A stretch of 48,489 nucleotides of DNA from an uncultured Eubacteriales bacterium. Its GTDB lineage: Bacteria > Bacillota > Clostridia > Christensenellales > Aristaeellaceae. The DNA lies in the NCBI GenBank assembly GCA_902765395.1, contig CACWZP010000024.1:1-48489 (forward strand), in the 5' to 3' direction. Made by a program: the position numbers and the translations under genes. The notes under the pieces were generated by a model that made no database searches, was not told the origin of the DNA, and was given only the letters and a program-made list of their open reading frames with translations. Positions 39,917 to 48,489 of this stretch are shown one piece after another. Each line of letters begins with the position of its first letter. The first letter of the stretch is position 1.

Positions 39917-40678
39917 ATGGACCGGATACGCATGATCGGCTACGACGCCGTGCACCCGGCGGATTTCGTCTACGACGTGCCGGAGCGCCACGGCTACTAC
40001 CTGCTGATCCTGACCCACACGAAGGCGCGGTTCTGGACGGGGGAGGCGAGCCAGGTCTACCCGGCCAACCACGCCGCGCTCTTCGCGCCGGATTCCCACA
40101 TTCGTTACGGCGCCTGCGAGGGCAGCTACGGCAACGACTGGATCATATTCGACTCTGACGAGACCTACGTGACCCAGTTCCCGCTGCTGGCCACGCCCTT
40201 CCCGGTGTCCGATCCGGAGTACTGCCACAGCCTGTTCCGGCTGCTCACCTGGGAGCACATGCAGGACAGCTACGAGACCGTGGAGGCGCAGCTGATGTCG
40301 GTGCTGTTCAACAAGCTGCGGGGCGACATCGTGCACCCGGAGGAGGCCGACTATCGCGGGGAGCTGCTGGCCCTGCGCCGCCGGATCATCAACCAGCCCG
40401 GCCGGCCTTGGAACGTGGCCGCCATGGCCGAACAGCTGCACATCAGCGCCGGCTATCTCCAGCTGCTCTACAAGCGCCAGTTCGGCGTGTCCTGCATGGA
40501 CGACGTGATCGCCAGCCGGGTGCGCCTGGCCAAGGATTACCTGACCCACACCAACATGCGGGTGCTGGAGATCGCCGCCATCTGCGGCTACAACAACCCC
40601 GAGCACTTCTCCCGCCAGTTCCGGCGCCTGTGCGGCATGGCTCCCGGGCAGTTCAGGAAGGAGAATGGGGGGCAGTAA
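39917..40678 (+). CDS. AraC family transcriptional regulator
   Basis: A 253-residue regulator with an N-terminal cupin-like sensor (about 1-140; YPANHAALFAPDSHI) and a C-terminal double helix-turn-helix (about 160-250; WNVAAMAEQLHISAGYLQLLYKR then VLEIAAICGYNNPEHFSRQF). One base separates it from gtrA, so it is the last gene of the lipid-type operon and may control it in response to a bound small molecule. Confidence 0.93.
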   Translation: MDRIRMIGYDAVHPADFVYDVPERHGYYLLILTHTKARFWTGEASQVYPANHAALFAPDSHIRYGACEGSYGNDWIIFDSDETYVTQFPLLATPFPVSDPEYCHSLFRLLTWEHMQDSYETVEAQLMSVLFNKLRGDIVHPEEADYRGELLALRRRIINQPGRPWNVAAMAEQLHISAGYLQLLYKRQFGVSCMDDVIASRVRLAKDYLTHTNMRVLEIAAICGYNNPEHFSRQFRRLCGMAPGQFRKENGGQ

Positions 40679-40686
40679 ACTATACA

Positions 40687-41402
40687 GGGGCGGCGCAACG
40701 CCGCCCCTACAGAAGGTTATGCGCAAACCCAAAGCCTCCCCACCGCAGTGGGGAAGTGGCGCGAAGCGCCGATGGGGCATCCTGTTCAGGACTGCCACAC
40801 CCCTCGCTGCTCCCCAATCGCGGTGGCGGCCTGCAACCAAAAACCCTTGGGAACGAGCGGATGCGCGCAGCGTGCGCAGAAGCGAGGTTTATAGCGCCGA
40901 GCGAAGCGAGGCTGAGGGCCCCGCACATTGGCTGTGCGGGCCCGAAACCCGCGCCTGTCTGTCAGGGCAGGCGCGGGGCGTAATGCGCCAAAAAAGCCGT
41001 CCTCCGGTTCCCCTTCTGGAAGCTGTTTCCAATAGGGAACCGGGGGAACGCTCTTTTTCGCGGCATAATTCCCGGCACAAGTGAGCCCACGGTCTCAACA
41101 TCTTCGCGGAGGATATGGGCTCCGTTTGCCGCGTCGCTCAAAAGTGCCAAGGTTAGGCAACCGGCGCGAAGCGCGGTTGGCCGGTTCGCCGGAGTCCGCA
41201 GGGCTTCGGTGAAAACCGTCGGGGAATTACGCTGCAGGCGTTTGGGGATCAGCGATAGAAGTACCATTTCTGACGGTGAAAGTGCAGGGGCGGCGTTGCG
41301 CCGCCCGCCGGGGTATGAGAATTCTCATTGTCAGAACGAAGACAACCTCTTCCGTCCGGCCTTCGGCCAGCCACCTTTCCCCAAGGGGGAAGGCTCTTTG
41401 GG
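40687..41402. repeat. dense array of palindromic intergenic repeats (40679-41460)
   Basis: About 780 bp with no credible gene. It contains: a GGGGCGGCG-CAA-CGCCGCCCC palindrome (40687-40707) and a similar one with TTG loop (41287-41306); CCCAAAGCCTCCCCA... (40728-40778) and its inverted relative (41341-41402); and GGGCCCCGCACA/TGTGCGGGCCC (about 40917-40944). It also contains CCGCGCCTG/CAGGCGCGG (about 40951-40977) and CCGGTTCCC/GGGAACCGG (about 41007-41044). It may be repeat accumulation or a structured RNA; the sequence alone does not decide. Confidence 0.6.
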
Positions 41403-41426
41403 CAGCAAGTCGCGCGCATACAAACA

Positions 41427-41453
41427 GCGGCCTCCCTCGACGAGGGAGGCCGC
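41427..41453 (-). terminator. terminator of the MATE gene
   Basis: GCGGCCTCCC (41427-41436) pairs with 41444-41453 around TCGACGA, eight bases after the stop on the minus strand, followed there by TGTTTGTATG. Confidence 0.75.
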
Positions 41454-41460
41454 ATCCCGT

Positions 41461-42801
41461 TTATTGCACATGCTTTCGCTTCCACCACAGGTATCTCAGC
41501 ACGCAGAACAGCGCGCTGACAGCCCAGGTGAGGCCCGCCGTCCACCAGATGGCCCACACGCCCACGCTGGGGATCAGCATCATTCCCATCGGCAGGAAGA
41601 TGCGGCACAGCATCTCGATCAGGCCGTTGATGAACGAGAACATGGCGTCGCCCACGCCGTTCAGGGTGCCCCGGGTCATGTAGATGGTGCCCAGGAACAC
41701 ATAGAACCAGCTGGTGATCCGGATGGCCCGCCCGCCCAGGGCGATGACCTCCGGGTCGCTGACGAACACGGCGATGATCCGCCCGCCCAGCAGCTGCATG
41801 ATGCCCAGCATGGCCAGCGAGAACGCCGCCATGGCCAACATGCTGTCCCGCAACCCCAGCCGTACCCGGTCCAGCCGCTTCGCGCCGAAGTTCTGCCCCG
41901 AATAGGTGGACAGTGCCATGCTCAGCGAGCCGAAGGGCTGCTGGGTCAGCTGCTCCACCCGGGTGGTGGCTGTGAACGCGGCCACGGCGGCGGTGCCGAA
42001 GCCGTTGACCACCCGCTGCAGCGCCGTGGTGGATATGGCGATCATCGACCACTGCAGCGCCAGCGGCAGACCCAGCCGCACGGCGTGGCCCGCGATCTGC
42101 CGGTCGAAGGCGCGCTCCTCGCGGCTGAGCATGAAATAGGGGTTGGTGCGCAGCGCGAAGACCAGGCAGCCGATGCCCGCGATCATCTGGGCCAGCATCG
42201 TGGCCAGCGCCGCGCCGAACACGCCCAGGTGGAACACCCGCACGAAGATCAGATCCATGCAGACATTCAAAAAGCAGGACACCACCAGGAAGATCAGCGG
42301 CGTGCGGGAATCACCCAGCGCCCGCAGCATGGAGGCCGAGTAGTTGTAAACGCCGATCAGCGGCACGCTCACGCAGCTCATGCGCATATAGGTGATGGCG
42401 TCGGGCAGTATGTCCGCCGGGGTGCCCATCAGCCTCAAAACTGTGGGCGTCAGCGCGAAGGCCAGCGCGCCCATGGTCAGCGTGGTGGCAAACATGATGT
42501 ATGCTGAATTTGCGATGGCCCGCTTCACCTTGCCGTGATCCTGGGCGCCGAAGTACTGGGCGGTGACGATGCCGCCGCCGGAGGAGATGCCGTTGCAGAC
42601 CGAGAAGAACAGGAACGTGACCGAACCCGTGGCCCCCACCGCCGCCAGCGCGCCGGCGCCGATGAACTGGCCCACGATGACGGAATCGGCGATGTTGTAG
42701 GCCTGCTGGAACAGGTTGCCGATCAACAGCGGCAGGGCGAACACCGCCAGCAGCCTTATCGGGCTGCCCTCGGTCATGTTCATGGTTCTGGATCGCGCCA
42801 T
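41461..42801 (-). CDS. MATE family efflux transporter
   Basis: A complete 446-residue MATE protein with twelve helices. TEGSPIRLLAVFALPLLIGNLFQQAYNIADS at the N-terminus and the matching second repeat (LPLALQWSMIAISTTALQRVV) are diagnostic, as is the GIVTAQYFGAQDHGKVKRA loop. It should export cationic or small organic compounds. The ATG at 42801 is used; GGGAGG lies 12 nt upstream, a little far. An upstream start at 42888 would add 29 residues unlike the family. It is transcribed away from the sugar isomerase-like gene. Confidence 0.93.
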   Translation of the reverse strand: MARSRTMNMTEGSPIRLLAVFALPLLIGNLFQQAYNIADSVIVGQFIGAGALAAVGATGSVTFLFFSVCNGISSGGGIVTAQYFGAQDHGKVKRAIANSAYIMFATTLTMGALAFALTPTVLRLMGTPADILPDAITYMRMSCVSVPLIGVYNYSASMLRALGDSRTPLIFLVVSCFLNVCMDLIFVRVFHLGVFGAALATMLAQMIAGIGCLVFALRTNPYFMLSREERAFDRQIAGHAVRLGLPLALQWSMIAISTTALQRVVNGFGTAAVAAFTATTRVEQLTQQPFGSLSMALSTYSGQNFGAKRLDRVRLGLRDSMLAMAAFSLAMLGIMQLLGGRIIAVFVSDPEVIALGGRAIRITSWFYVFLGTIYMTRGTLNGVGDAMFSFINGLIEMLCRIFLPMGMMLIPSVGVWAIWWTAGLTWAVSALFCVLRYLWWKRKHVQ

Positions 42802-42932
42802 GGCGGTTGTTTTCCTCCCATTGACTTTCTTTATCCCTTGTACAGCCCTACAAAAATACATCCGCGGGCCGCTCAATTCAATGAACAATGCTCACCATTT
42901 CTTGATCTATCCTCATATAATACGTTAAACTG

Positions 42933-42961
42933 TTGTTTGCACACTTTTAAATATGTATAAT
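42933..42961 (+). promoter_or_regulatory. promoter of the isomerase-aldo/keto reductase operon
   Basis: TTGTTT (42933-42938), 17-nt spacer, TATAAT (42956-42961). The -35 is weak, but the -10 is perfect and 25 bp from the start codon. Confidence 0.65.
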
Positions 42962-42985
42962 AGCAGCAGAGAGGAGTGAGGCCCT

Positions 42986-43828
42986 ATGCGACTGGGAGGC
43001 ACCATCGTTGGAAACTGGAAAGGCCCCGGGGAGTGGGAGGAGCTGCTGCGCGCGTCCCGTTTCCGGGCGATCACCGCGCCCTTCGACTGCCATACGCCCC
43101 CGGAGGAGATCCGCCGGTATGTGAGCATCTGCCAGCGCAACGACGTGGTCATTGCGGAGGCGGGCGTCTGGAAGAACCCCTTTGACCCCGACCCGGCCGT
43201 CGCGCAGGCCGCCATGGACTATGCCGTGGGCCAGCTGCGCCTGGCCGACGAGTGGGACATCCCCTGCTGCGTGAACATCGTGGGCACGGCCAGCGCCGCC
43301 GGCTGGGACGCCGCCGACCCCAGCAACTTCACGGCCGAGACCTATGATAAGATCATCGCCTCCATCCGGACGATCATCGACGCCGCCCGGCCGAAGCGGG
43401 CCTGCTACTGTATCGAGCCCATGCCCTGGATGGTGCCGGACGGGCCGGAGGAGTACGAGCAGCTGATTAAGGACGTGGATCGCCGCCAGTTCGCCGCCCA
43501 CATGGACTTCGTGAACATGGTCAACTGCCCGCGCCGCTACCTGGACGCGACGGGCTTCATCGAGACCTGCTTCAGGCGCCTCGCGCCCCACATCAAGAGC
43601 ACCCACATCAAGGACAGCCGCATGCACCCCACGCGCCTGACCACGATCCTGGAGGAGTGCGCGCCCGGGCAGGGCACGCTGGACTTCGCGGCGGTGCTGA
43701 AGATCATCGACCGCTACCTGCCGGAGGACGCGCCGGTGCTGCTGGAGCACATGGAGAGCGCGGAGGAATACACCGCCGCCTATGACGTCGTGGCCGACGC
43801 GGCGAAGCGGGCCGGCGTACAGATTTAG
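42986..43828 (+). CDS. sugar phosphate isomerase/epimerase family TIM barrel
   Basis: A 280-residue xylose-isomerase-like TIM barrel (AP endonuclease family 2 fold). Metal-ligand candidates appear in order: Glu58 region (VVIAEAGVW), CIEPMPWM (Glu), HMDFVNMVN (His/Asp), STHIKDSRM (His/Asp) and LLEHME (Glu near the end). This is the usual set for hexulose or inosose epimerases and dehydratases. The substrate is probably a keto sugar or polyol. GAGGAG is 9 nt before the ATG. It shares an operon with an aldo/keto reductase 18 bp downstream, suggesting a small catabolic route. Confidence 0.88.
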   Translation: MRLGGTIVGNWKGPGEWEELLRASRFRAITAPFDCHTPPEEIRRYVSICQRNDVVIAEAGVWKNPFDPDPAVAQAAMDYAVGQLRLADEWDIPCCVNIVGTASAAGWDAADPSNFTAETYDKIIASIRTIIDAARPKRACYCIEPMPWMVPDGPEEYEQLIKDVDRRQFAAHMDFVNMVNCPRRYLDATGFIETCFRRLAPHIKSTHIKDSRMHPTRLTTILEECAPGQGTLDFAAVLKIIDRYLPEDAPVLLEHMESAEEYTAAYDVVADAAKRAGVQI

Positions 43829-43846
43829 TTTGAGGAGGAACACCCC

Positions 43847-44986
43847 ATGAAATACCGCGAATTCGGCAAGCTGGGCATCAAGGGCTCTGCCTTCGGCCTG
43901 GGCTGCATGCGCTTCAACGGCGAGGCCTCGGGCGACACCATCATCGACGAACAGAAGGCCATATCCCTCATCCGCCGAGCCATCGACGGCGGCGTCACCT
44001 ACCTGGACACCGCCTATGTGTACCTGGACAAGACCAGCGAGATCGTGCTGGGCAAGGCCCTGCGGGACGGCTATCGCGAGCGCGTGACCATCGCTACCAA
44101 GATGCCCATGGAGTATGTGCACAACCGCGAGGAGATGCAGGCGCTGCTGGACGAGGAGCTGAAAAAGCTGCAGACCGACCACATCGACTTCTACCTGATG
44201 CACGGCATCAACAAAGAAAAGTGGGAGTACTTCAAGTCCATCGGCGCGGACGTGTTCTTCGAGGACATGAAGCGCGCGGGCAAGATCCGCTACAAGTGCT
44301 TCTCGTTCCACGGCCCCTATGAGGACTTCGAATACGTCATCCAGGATTACGACTGGGACATGGTGCAGATCCAGTACAACTTCATGGACGTGAACAACCA
44401 GGCCGGCACGAAGGGTCTGGAGCTGGCGGGCCGGCTGGGCATCCCGGTGGTCATCATGGAGGGCCTGCTGGGCGGGCGTCTGGCCAAGGCGCCGGAAAAC
44501 GTGCAGGCGCTTTATGACGCCTTCCCGGTGAAGCGCACGCCCGTGGAATGGGCGTTCCGCTGGCTGTGCAACCATCCGCAGATCGCCACGGTGCTGTCCG
44601 GCTGCAACGAGGCCGAGCAGATCGACGACAACCTGCGCATCTTTGACACCGTGGAGCCGAACATCATGTCCGACGATGAGCTCAAGCTGATGGACGACGT
44701 GCGCGCCGCCTACGTCAGCCGCACCAAGATCGGCTGCACCGCCTGCCGCTACTGCATGCCCTGTCCCGGAGGGGTGGACATCCCCGGGGTGTTCGCCGCC
44801 TGGAACAACATGTCCCTCTACGGCACGGACCCGAAGCAGGATTGGAACATGCAGCAGATCCGCGCCCACGACGCCGGGGCCGACCGCTGCCTGGCCTGCG
44901 GCGCGTGCCAGAGGGCCTGCCCGCAGCACCTGCCGATCATCGATTCGCTGCAGGCGGCCTGGAGCGAGATGGGGATGAGGGATTAA
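43847..44986 (+). CDS. aldo/keto reductase with C-terminal 2[4Fe-4S] ferredoxin-like domain
   Basis: A 379-residue fused enzyme. The AKR barrel has the tetrad Asp54, Tyr59, Lys85 and His119 (YLDTAYVY, IATKMP, YLMHGI). Residues about 295-379 add two cysteine clusters, CTACRYCMPCP and CLACGACQRACP, of ferredoxin type. The fusion is common in anaerobes and allows electron transfer between a carbonyl or alcohol substrate and iron-sulfur carriers. GAGGAGG precedes the ATG. It ends the operon before a strong terminator. Confidence 0.94.
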   Translation: MKYREFGKLGIKGSAFGLGCMRFNGEASGDTIIDEQKAISLIRRAIDGGVTYLDTAYVYLDKTSEIVLGKALRDGYRERVTIATKMPMEYVHNREEMQALLDEELKKLQTDHIDFYLMHGINKEKWEYFKSIGADVFFEDMKRAGKIRYKCFSFHGPYEDFEYVIQDYDWDMVQIQYNFMDVNNQAGTKGLELAGRLGIPVVIMEGLLGGRLAKAPENVQALYDAFPVKRTPVEWAFRWLCNHPQIATVLSGCNEAEQIDDNLRIFDTVEPNIMSDDELKLMDDVRAAYVSRTKIGCTACRYCMPCPGGVDIPGVFAAWNNMSLYGTDPKQDWNMQQIRAHDAGADRCLACGACQRACPQHLPIIDSLQAAWSEMGMRD

Positions 44987-45007
44987 CATTCAACGGCCAG
45001 TGAAATG

Positions 45008-45042
45008 GCGCGGGAGCGATGGGAAGTCGCTCCCGCGCTTTT
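45008..45042 (+). terminator. Rho-independent terminator
   Basis: GCGCGGGAGCGA (45008-45019) pairs with TCGCTCCCGCGC (45027-45038) and is followed by TTTTC. Confidence 0.9.
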
Positions 45043-45151
45043 CTGCTCTCTCAAAAGAGCGGGCTGACGCAGGGACGACACGCGGTGGCGCTTCTGCGCT
45101 CTTATTCTCATTCAAATCCGCGCATACTCCATTAAAATTACGGCAAAACTC

Positions 45152-45180
45152 TTGACGGACGGGAAGAAATAGTGTAAACT
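45152..45180 (+). promoter_or_regulatory. promoter of DUF3793-flavodoxin operon
   Basis: TTGACG (45152-45157), 17-nt spacer, TAAACT (45175-45180). The -10 overlaps the first palindrome described next. Confidence 0.65.
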
Positions 45181-45259
45181 AACCATAGTTAGATAAATCA
45201 AACCAATGAGATGCCCGGCGACGGGCTTTCATAAAGGCATGGGGTTAGAAATATCTAAC
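45179..45259 (+). promoter_or_regulatory. pair of GTTAG/CTAAC palindromes, candidate metal-regulator operators
   Basis: CTAACCATAGTTAG (45179-45192) overlaps the -10 and start site. GTTAGAAATATCTAAC (45244-45259) lies 52 bp further on, just before the ribosome site. Both use the half-site GTTAG, with one mismatched pair in the centre. GTTAG...CTAAC also forms the heart of the DtxR/IdeR consensus. A repressor responding to iron or another metal is inferred, not shown. Confidence 0.5.
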
Positions 45260-45280
45260 ATATGTCGGGAGGATGAAATC

Positions 45281-45844
45281 ATGCTGGAGCGAGCCCTGAT
45301 CGCCCACGGCGCGCCGACGCTGGCGCGGCTGAAGACCGGGAACCTGTTCAACCTGGCGTGCCCCTGCGCGGAGCATCTGGCGGGGGAGATCGCGGCGCTT
45401 TCGCCGATCCTTGGCGACAAGGGCGTGGAGCTGACGGTGCTGCGGGAGAAGGACGGGCGGTTTTTGCTGTACCTCTACCGGCCGCAGGCGCTGAAGGCCG
45501 CGCTGGCCGACCCGGAGACGGCTGCCTTCCTTTCGGGCTATGGCTATCCGGCGGGCTGCGGCGTGGGGGAGGCCCTGTCGCTGCTTCGGCAGAGGATCGG
45601 CCAGTCCGAGGAGTTTCCCCACGAGATCGGCGTGTTCCTGGGCTATCCCCTCACCGACATCGTGGGCTTCATCCGCCACGAGGGGCGAAACTGCCTGTGC
45701 TGCGGCTGCTGGAAGGTCTATTCCGAGCCGGAGCGCGCGCAGATGCTGTTCGCCCGCTATCGCAAGTGCACGGAGGCATACACCCGCCTCTTTGCCGCGG
45801 GAATCTCCCTGTCCCGGCTGACGGTGCAGGCCCATCCCGCATAA
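45281..45844 (+). CDS. DUF3793 family protein
   Basis: A 187-residue protein of the DUF3793 family, recognised by the start (LIAHGAPTLARLKTGNLFNL), the FLGYPLTDIVGFI segment and GRNCLCCGCWKVY with its cluster of cysteines. The family is common in Clostridia next to flavodoxin and iron transport genes; its function is unknown, and iron or haem-related roles have been suggested by context. The ATG at 45281 is chosen because GGGAGG lies 8 nt upstream. An earlier in-frame start at 45206 would cross the second palindrome. Flavodoxin follows 26 bp downstream. Confidence 0.85.
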   Translation: MLERALIAHGAPTLARLKTGNLFNLACPCAEHLAGEIAALSPILGDKGVELTVLREKDGRFLLYLYRPQALKAALADPETAAFLSGYGYPAGCGVGEALSLLRQRIGQSEEFPHEIGVFLGYPLTDIVGFIRHEGRNCLCCGCWKVYSEPERAQMLFARYRKCTEAYTRLFAAGISLSRLTVQAHPA

Positions 45845-45870
45845 AAGATCATCACAGGAGGAATGAGAAT

Positions 45871-46278
45871 ATGAGCAAGGTTGCAGTGGTTTACTGGAGC
45901 GGCACCGGCAACACCGAGATGATGGCCCAGGCAGTGGCCAAGGGCGCGGACGCCCAGCTGTTCACCGCGGCGGACTTCACGGCCGACCAGGCCGCCGGAT
46001 TTGACGCCATCGCCTTCGGCTGCCCCGCCATGGGCGCCGAGGAACTGGAGGACGGCGAGTTCCAGCCGATGTTCGATGCGGTGAAGGGCGCCCTGCAGGG
46101 CAAGAAGATCGCGCTGTTCGGCTCCTACGACTGGGGCGACGGCGAGTGGATGCGCACCTGGGCCGCGAATTGCGAGGCCGATGGCCTGACCCTGGCGGCG
46201 GAGCCGGTGATCTGCAACAACACCCCCGACGACGAGGGCTTGGCCAACTGCGAAGCGCTGGGCAAGGCGCTGGCGTAA
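45871..46278 (+). CDS. short-chain flavodoxin
   Basis: A 135-residue flavodoxin. The FMN phosphate loop is SGTGNTE (about 10-16), the isoalloxazine loops are FGCPAMGAEELED and GSYDWGDGEW. Flavodoxin replaces ferredoxin as low-potential electron carrier, typically when iron is short. Cotranscription with DUF3793 behind GTTAG palindromes fits an iron-limitation response. AGGAGG is 9-10 nt before the ATG. The frame is open upstream, but that part is a shadow of DUF3793. Confidence 0.93.
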   Translation: MSKVAVVYWSGTGNTEMMAQAVAKGADAQLFTAADFTADQAAGFDAIAFGCPAMGAEELEDGEFQPMFDAVKGALQGKKIALFGSYDWGDGEWMRTWAANCEADGLTLAAEPVICNNTPDDEGLANCEALGKALA

Positions 46279-46288
46279 ACACTGTCCG

Positions 46289-46325
46289 AAAGGGGGCTGT
46301 CTCAAAATGCGGGACAGCTCCCTTT
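46289..46325 (+). terminator. terminator after flavodoxin
   Basis: AAAGGGGGCTGTC (46289-46301) pairs with GACAGCTCCCTTT (46313-46325), one G-T pair, loop of about 11 nt. Confidence 0.7.
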
Positions 46326-46355
46326 CACTGTATAATCATATTAACCATCTCGGGA

Positions 46356-46384
46356 TTGACAGCGCTTTAGCGCGGTGATAAAAT
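46356..46384 (+). promoter_or_regulatory. sigma-A promoter of glmS
   Basis: TTGACA (46356-46361), 17-nt spacer containing GCGCTTTAGCGC, TAAAAT (46379-46384). A hairpin ATAGCC...GGCTAT (46383-46409) followed by TCTCTTTTC begins inside the -10 region. It cannot act on transcripts from this promoter but could stop readthrough from upstream. Confidence 0.8.
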
Positions 46385-46431
46385 AGCCCCAAAATTGTTT
46401 TGAGGCTATTCTCTTTTCAGGAGGTTTTCAT

Positions 46432-48300
<1,869 letters not shown>

Positions 48301-48307
48301 GGATAGA

Positions 48308-48345
48308 GTAAAGAGTTCAGAGTTTAGAGTTTAGAGTGGAGAGTG
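48308..48345 (+). repeat. short degenerate GAGTTTAGA repeats after glmS
   Basis: AGAGTTCAGAGTTTAGAG continues as TTTAGAGTGGAGAGTGAAGAG, about four imperfect 8-9-nt units. The adjoining 48346-48418 has a GGCGGCCGAGCGCC-type inverted segment and no clear promoter. Confidence 0.6.
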
Positions 48346-48418
48346 AAGAGCCTGGCTGGCCCGACAGGCGGCCGAGCGCCTGTTCAGGCGGACAAATCGG
48401 GATTTGTGAGGAACAGAT

Positions 48419-48489
48419 ATGAAAACAATATATCTGATCGGCGGTACAATGGGCGTCGGTAAAACGACGGTGAGTCAGCAACTGAAAAA
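48419..48489 (+). CDS. P-loop NTPase/kinase-like protein, N-terminal fragment (3' end outside window)
   Basis: Only 23 codons are visible: MKTIYLIGGTMGVGKTTVSQ and a few more. GGTMGVGKTT is a Walker A loop at the very N-terminus, as in small kinases and AAA-like 'zeta toxin/shikimate kinase' type proteins. TGAGGAAC precedes the ATG. The first codons are much richer in A and T than neighbouring genes, which could be normal for a start region or hint at transfer. Confidence 0.6.
   Translation, partial: MKTIYLIGGTMGVGKTTVSQQLK

Noticed and set aside
46385-46431. glmS ribozyme
   Set aside because: The leader is far too short and lacks the conserved core.

Overview
The window looks like a chromosomal segment of an anaerobic, spore-forming, high-GC member of the Clostridia, probably from a gut community. 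The signs are a spoVAC-spoVAD-spoVAE cluster behind a sigma-G-like promoter, an oxygen-sensitive [4Fe-4S] L-serine dehydratase, a ferredoxin-tailed aldo/keto reductase, a DUF3793-flavodoxin pair, a two-gene SufC/SufB (SMS-type) Fe-S system, a T-box leader, Firmicutes-style promoters and Shine-Dalgarno sites, and a secreted GH10 xylanase. No rRNA, tRNA, transposase, integrase, prophage or CRISPR array was seen.

Layout. 1-2.7 kb: the end of a MATE transporter, a GNAT protein, a DUF3795 protein and an alpha/beta hydrolase. 2.9-4.5 kb: GH10 xylanase. 4.6-9.2 kb: a six-gene operon of unknown purpose (ATC-hydrolase-like protein, metallo-beta-lactamase-fold hydrolase, membrane-tethered methyltransferase, alpha/beta hydrolase, second methyltransferase, membrane protein). 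9.4-13.8 kb: an NhaC antiporter, then serine uptake (sstT) and serine deamination (sdaA). 13.9-19.9 kb, minus strand: a three-gene operon encoding a membrane protein with Rossmann-like and RyR-like domains, a 180-residue protein of unknown function, and a TIR-transmembrane-beta-propeller protein. I consider this the best candidate for an undescribed signalling or defence system. 20-26.5 kb: a TIM-barrel glycosidase-like protein, sufCB, and a large secreted protein. 26.9-28.8 kb, minus strand: spoVA genes. 29-32.3 kb: a tryptophan T-box and a trpXYZ-type ABC transporter. 32.6-33.9 kb, minus strand: DegV and PheB/UPF0735. 34-37 kb: smpB, tmRNA, and a surface adhesin lacking its 5' end. 37.3-40.7 kb: flavin reductase, then a lipid-type operon (PlsC-like, PAP2, GtrA, AraC). 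41.5-45 kb: MATE transporter, sugar isomerase-like protein, aldo/keto reductase. 45.1-46.3 kb: DUF3793 and flavodoxin behind two palindromes. 46.4-48.5 kb: glmS and the start of a P-loop protein.

Intergenic DNA is rich in repeats. At least five families recur, several strongly palindromic. One family has 6-bp arms that change together between units and sits on the stop codons of trpZ and spoVAE. Many operons end in strong hairpins and begin with near-consensus sigma-A promoters, so the transcription units are fairly clear.

All calls were made by reading the sequence. Family names come from motif recognition, not from database searches.
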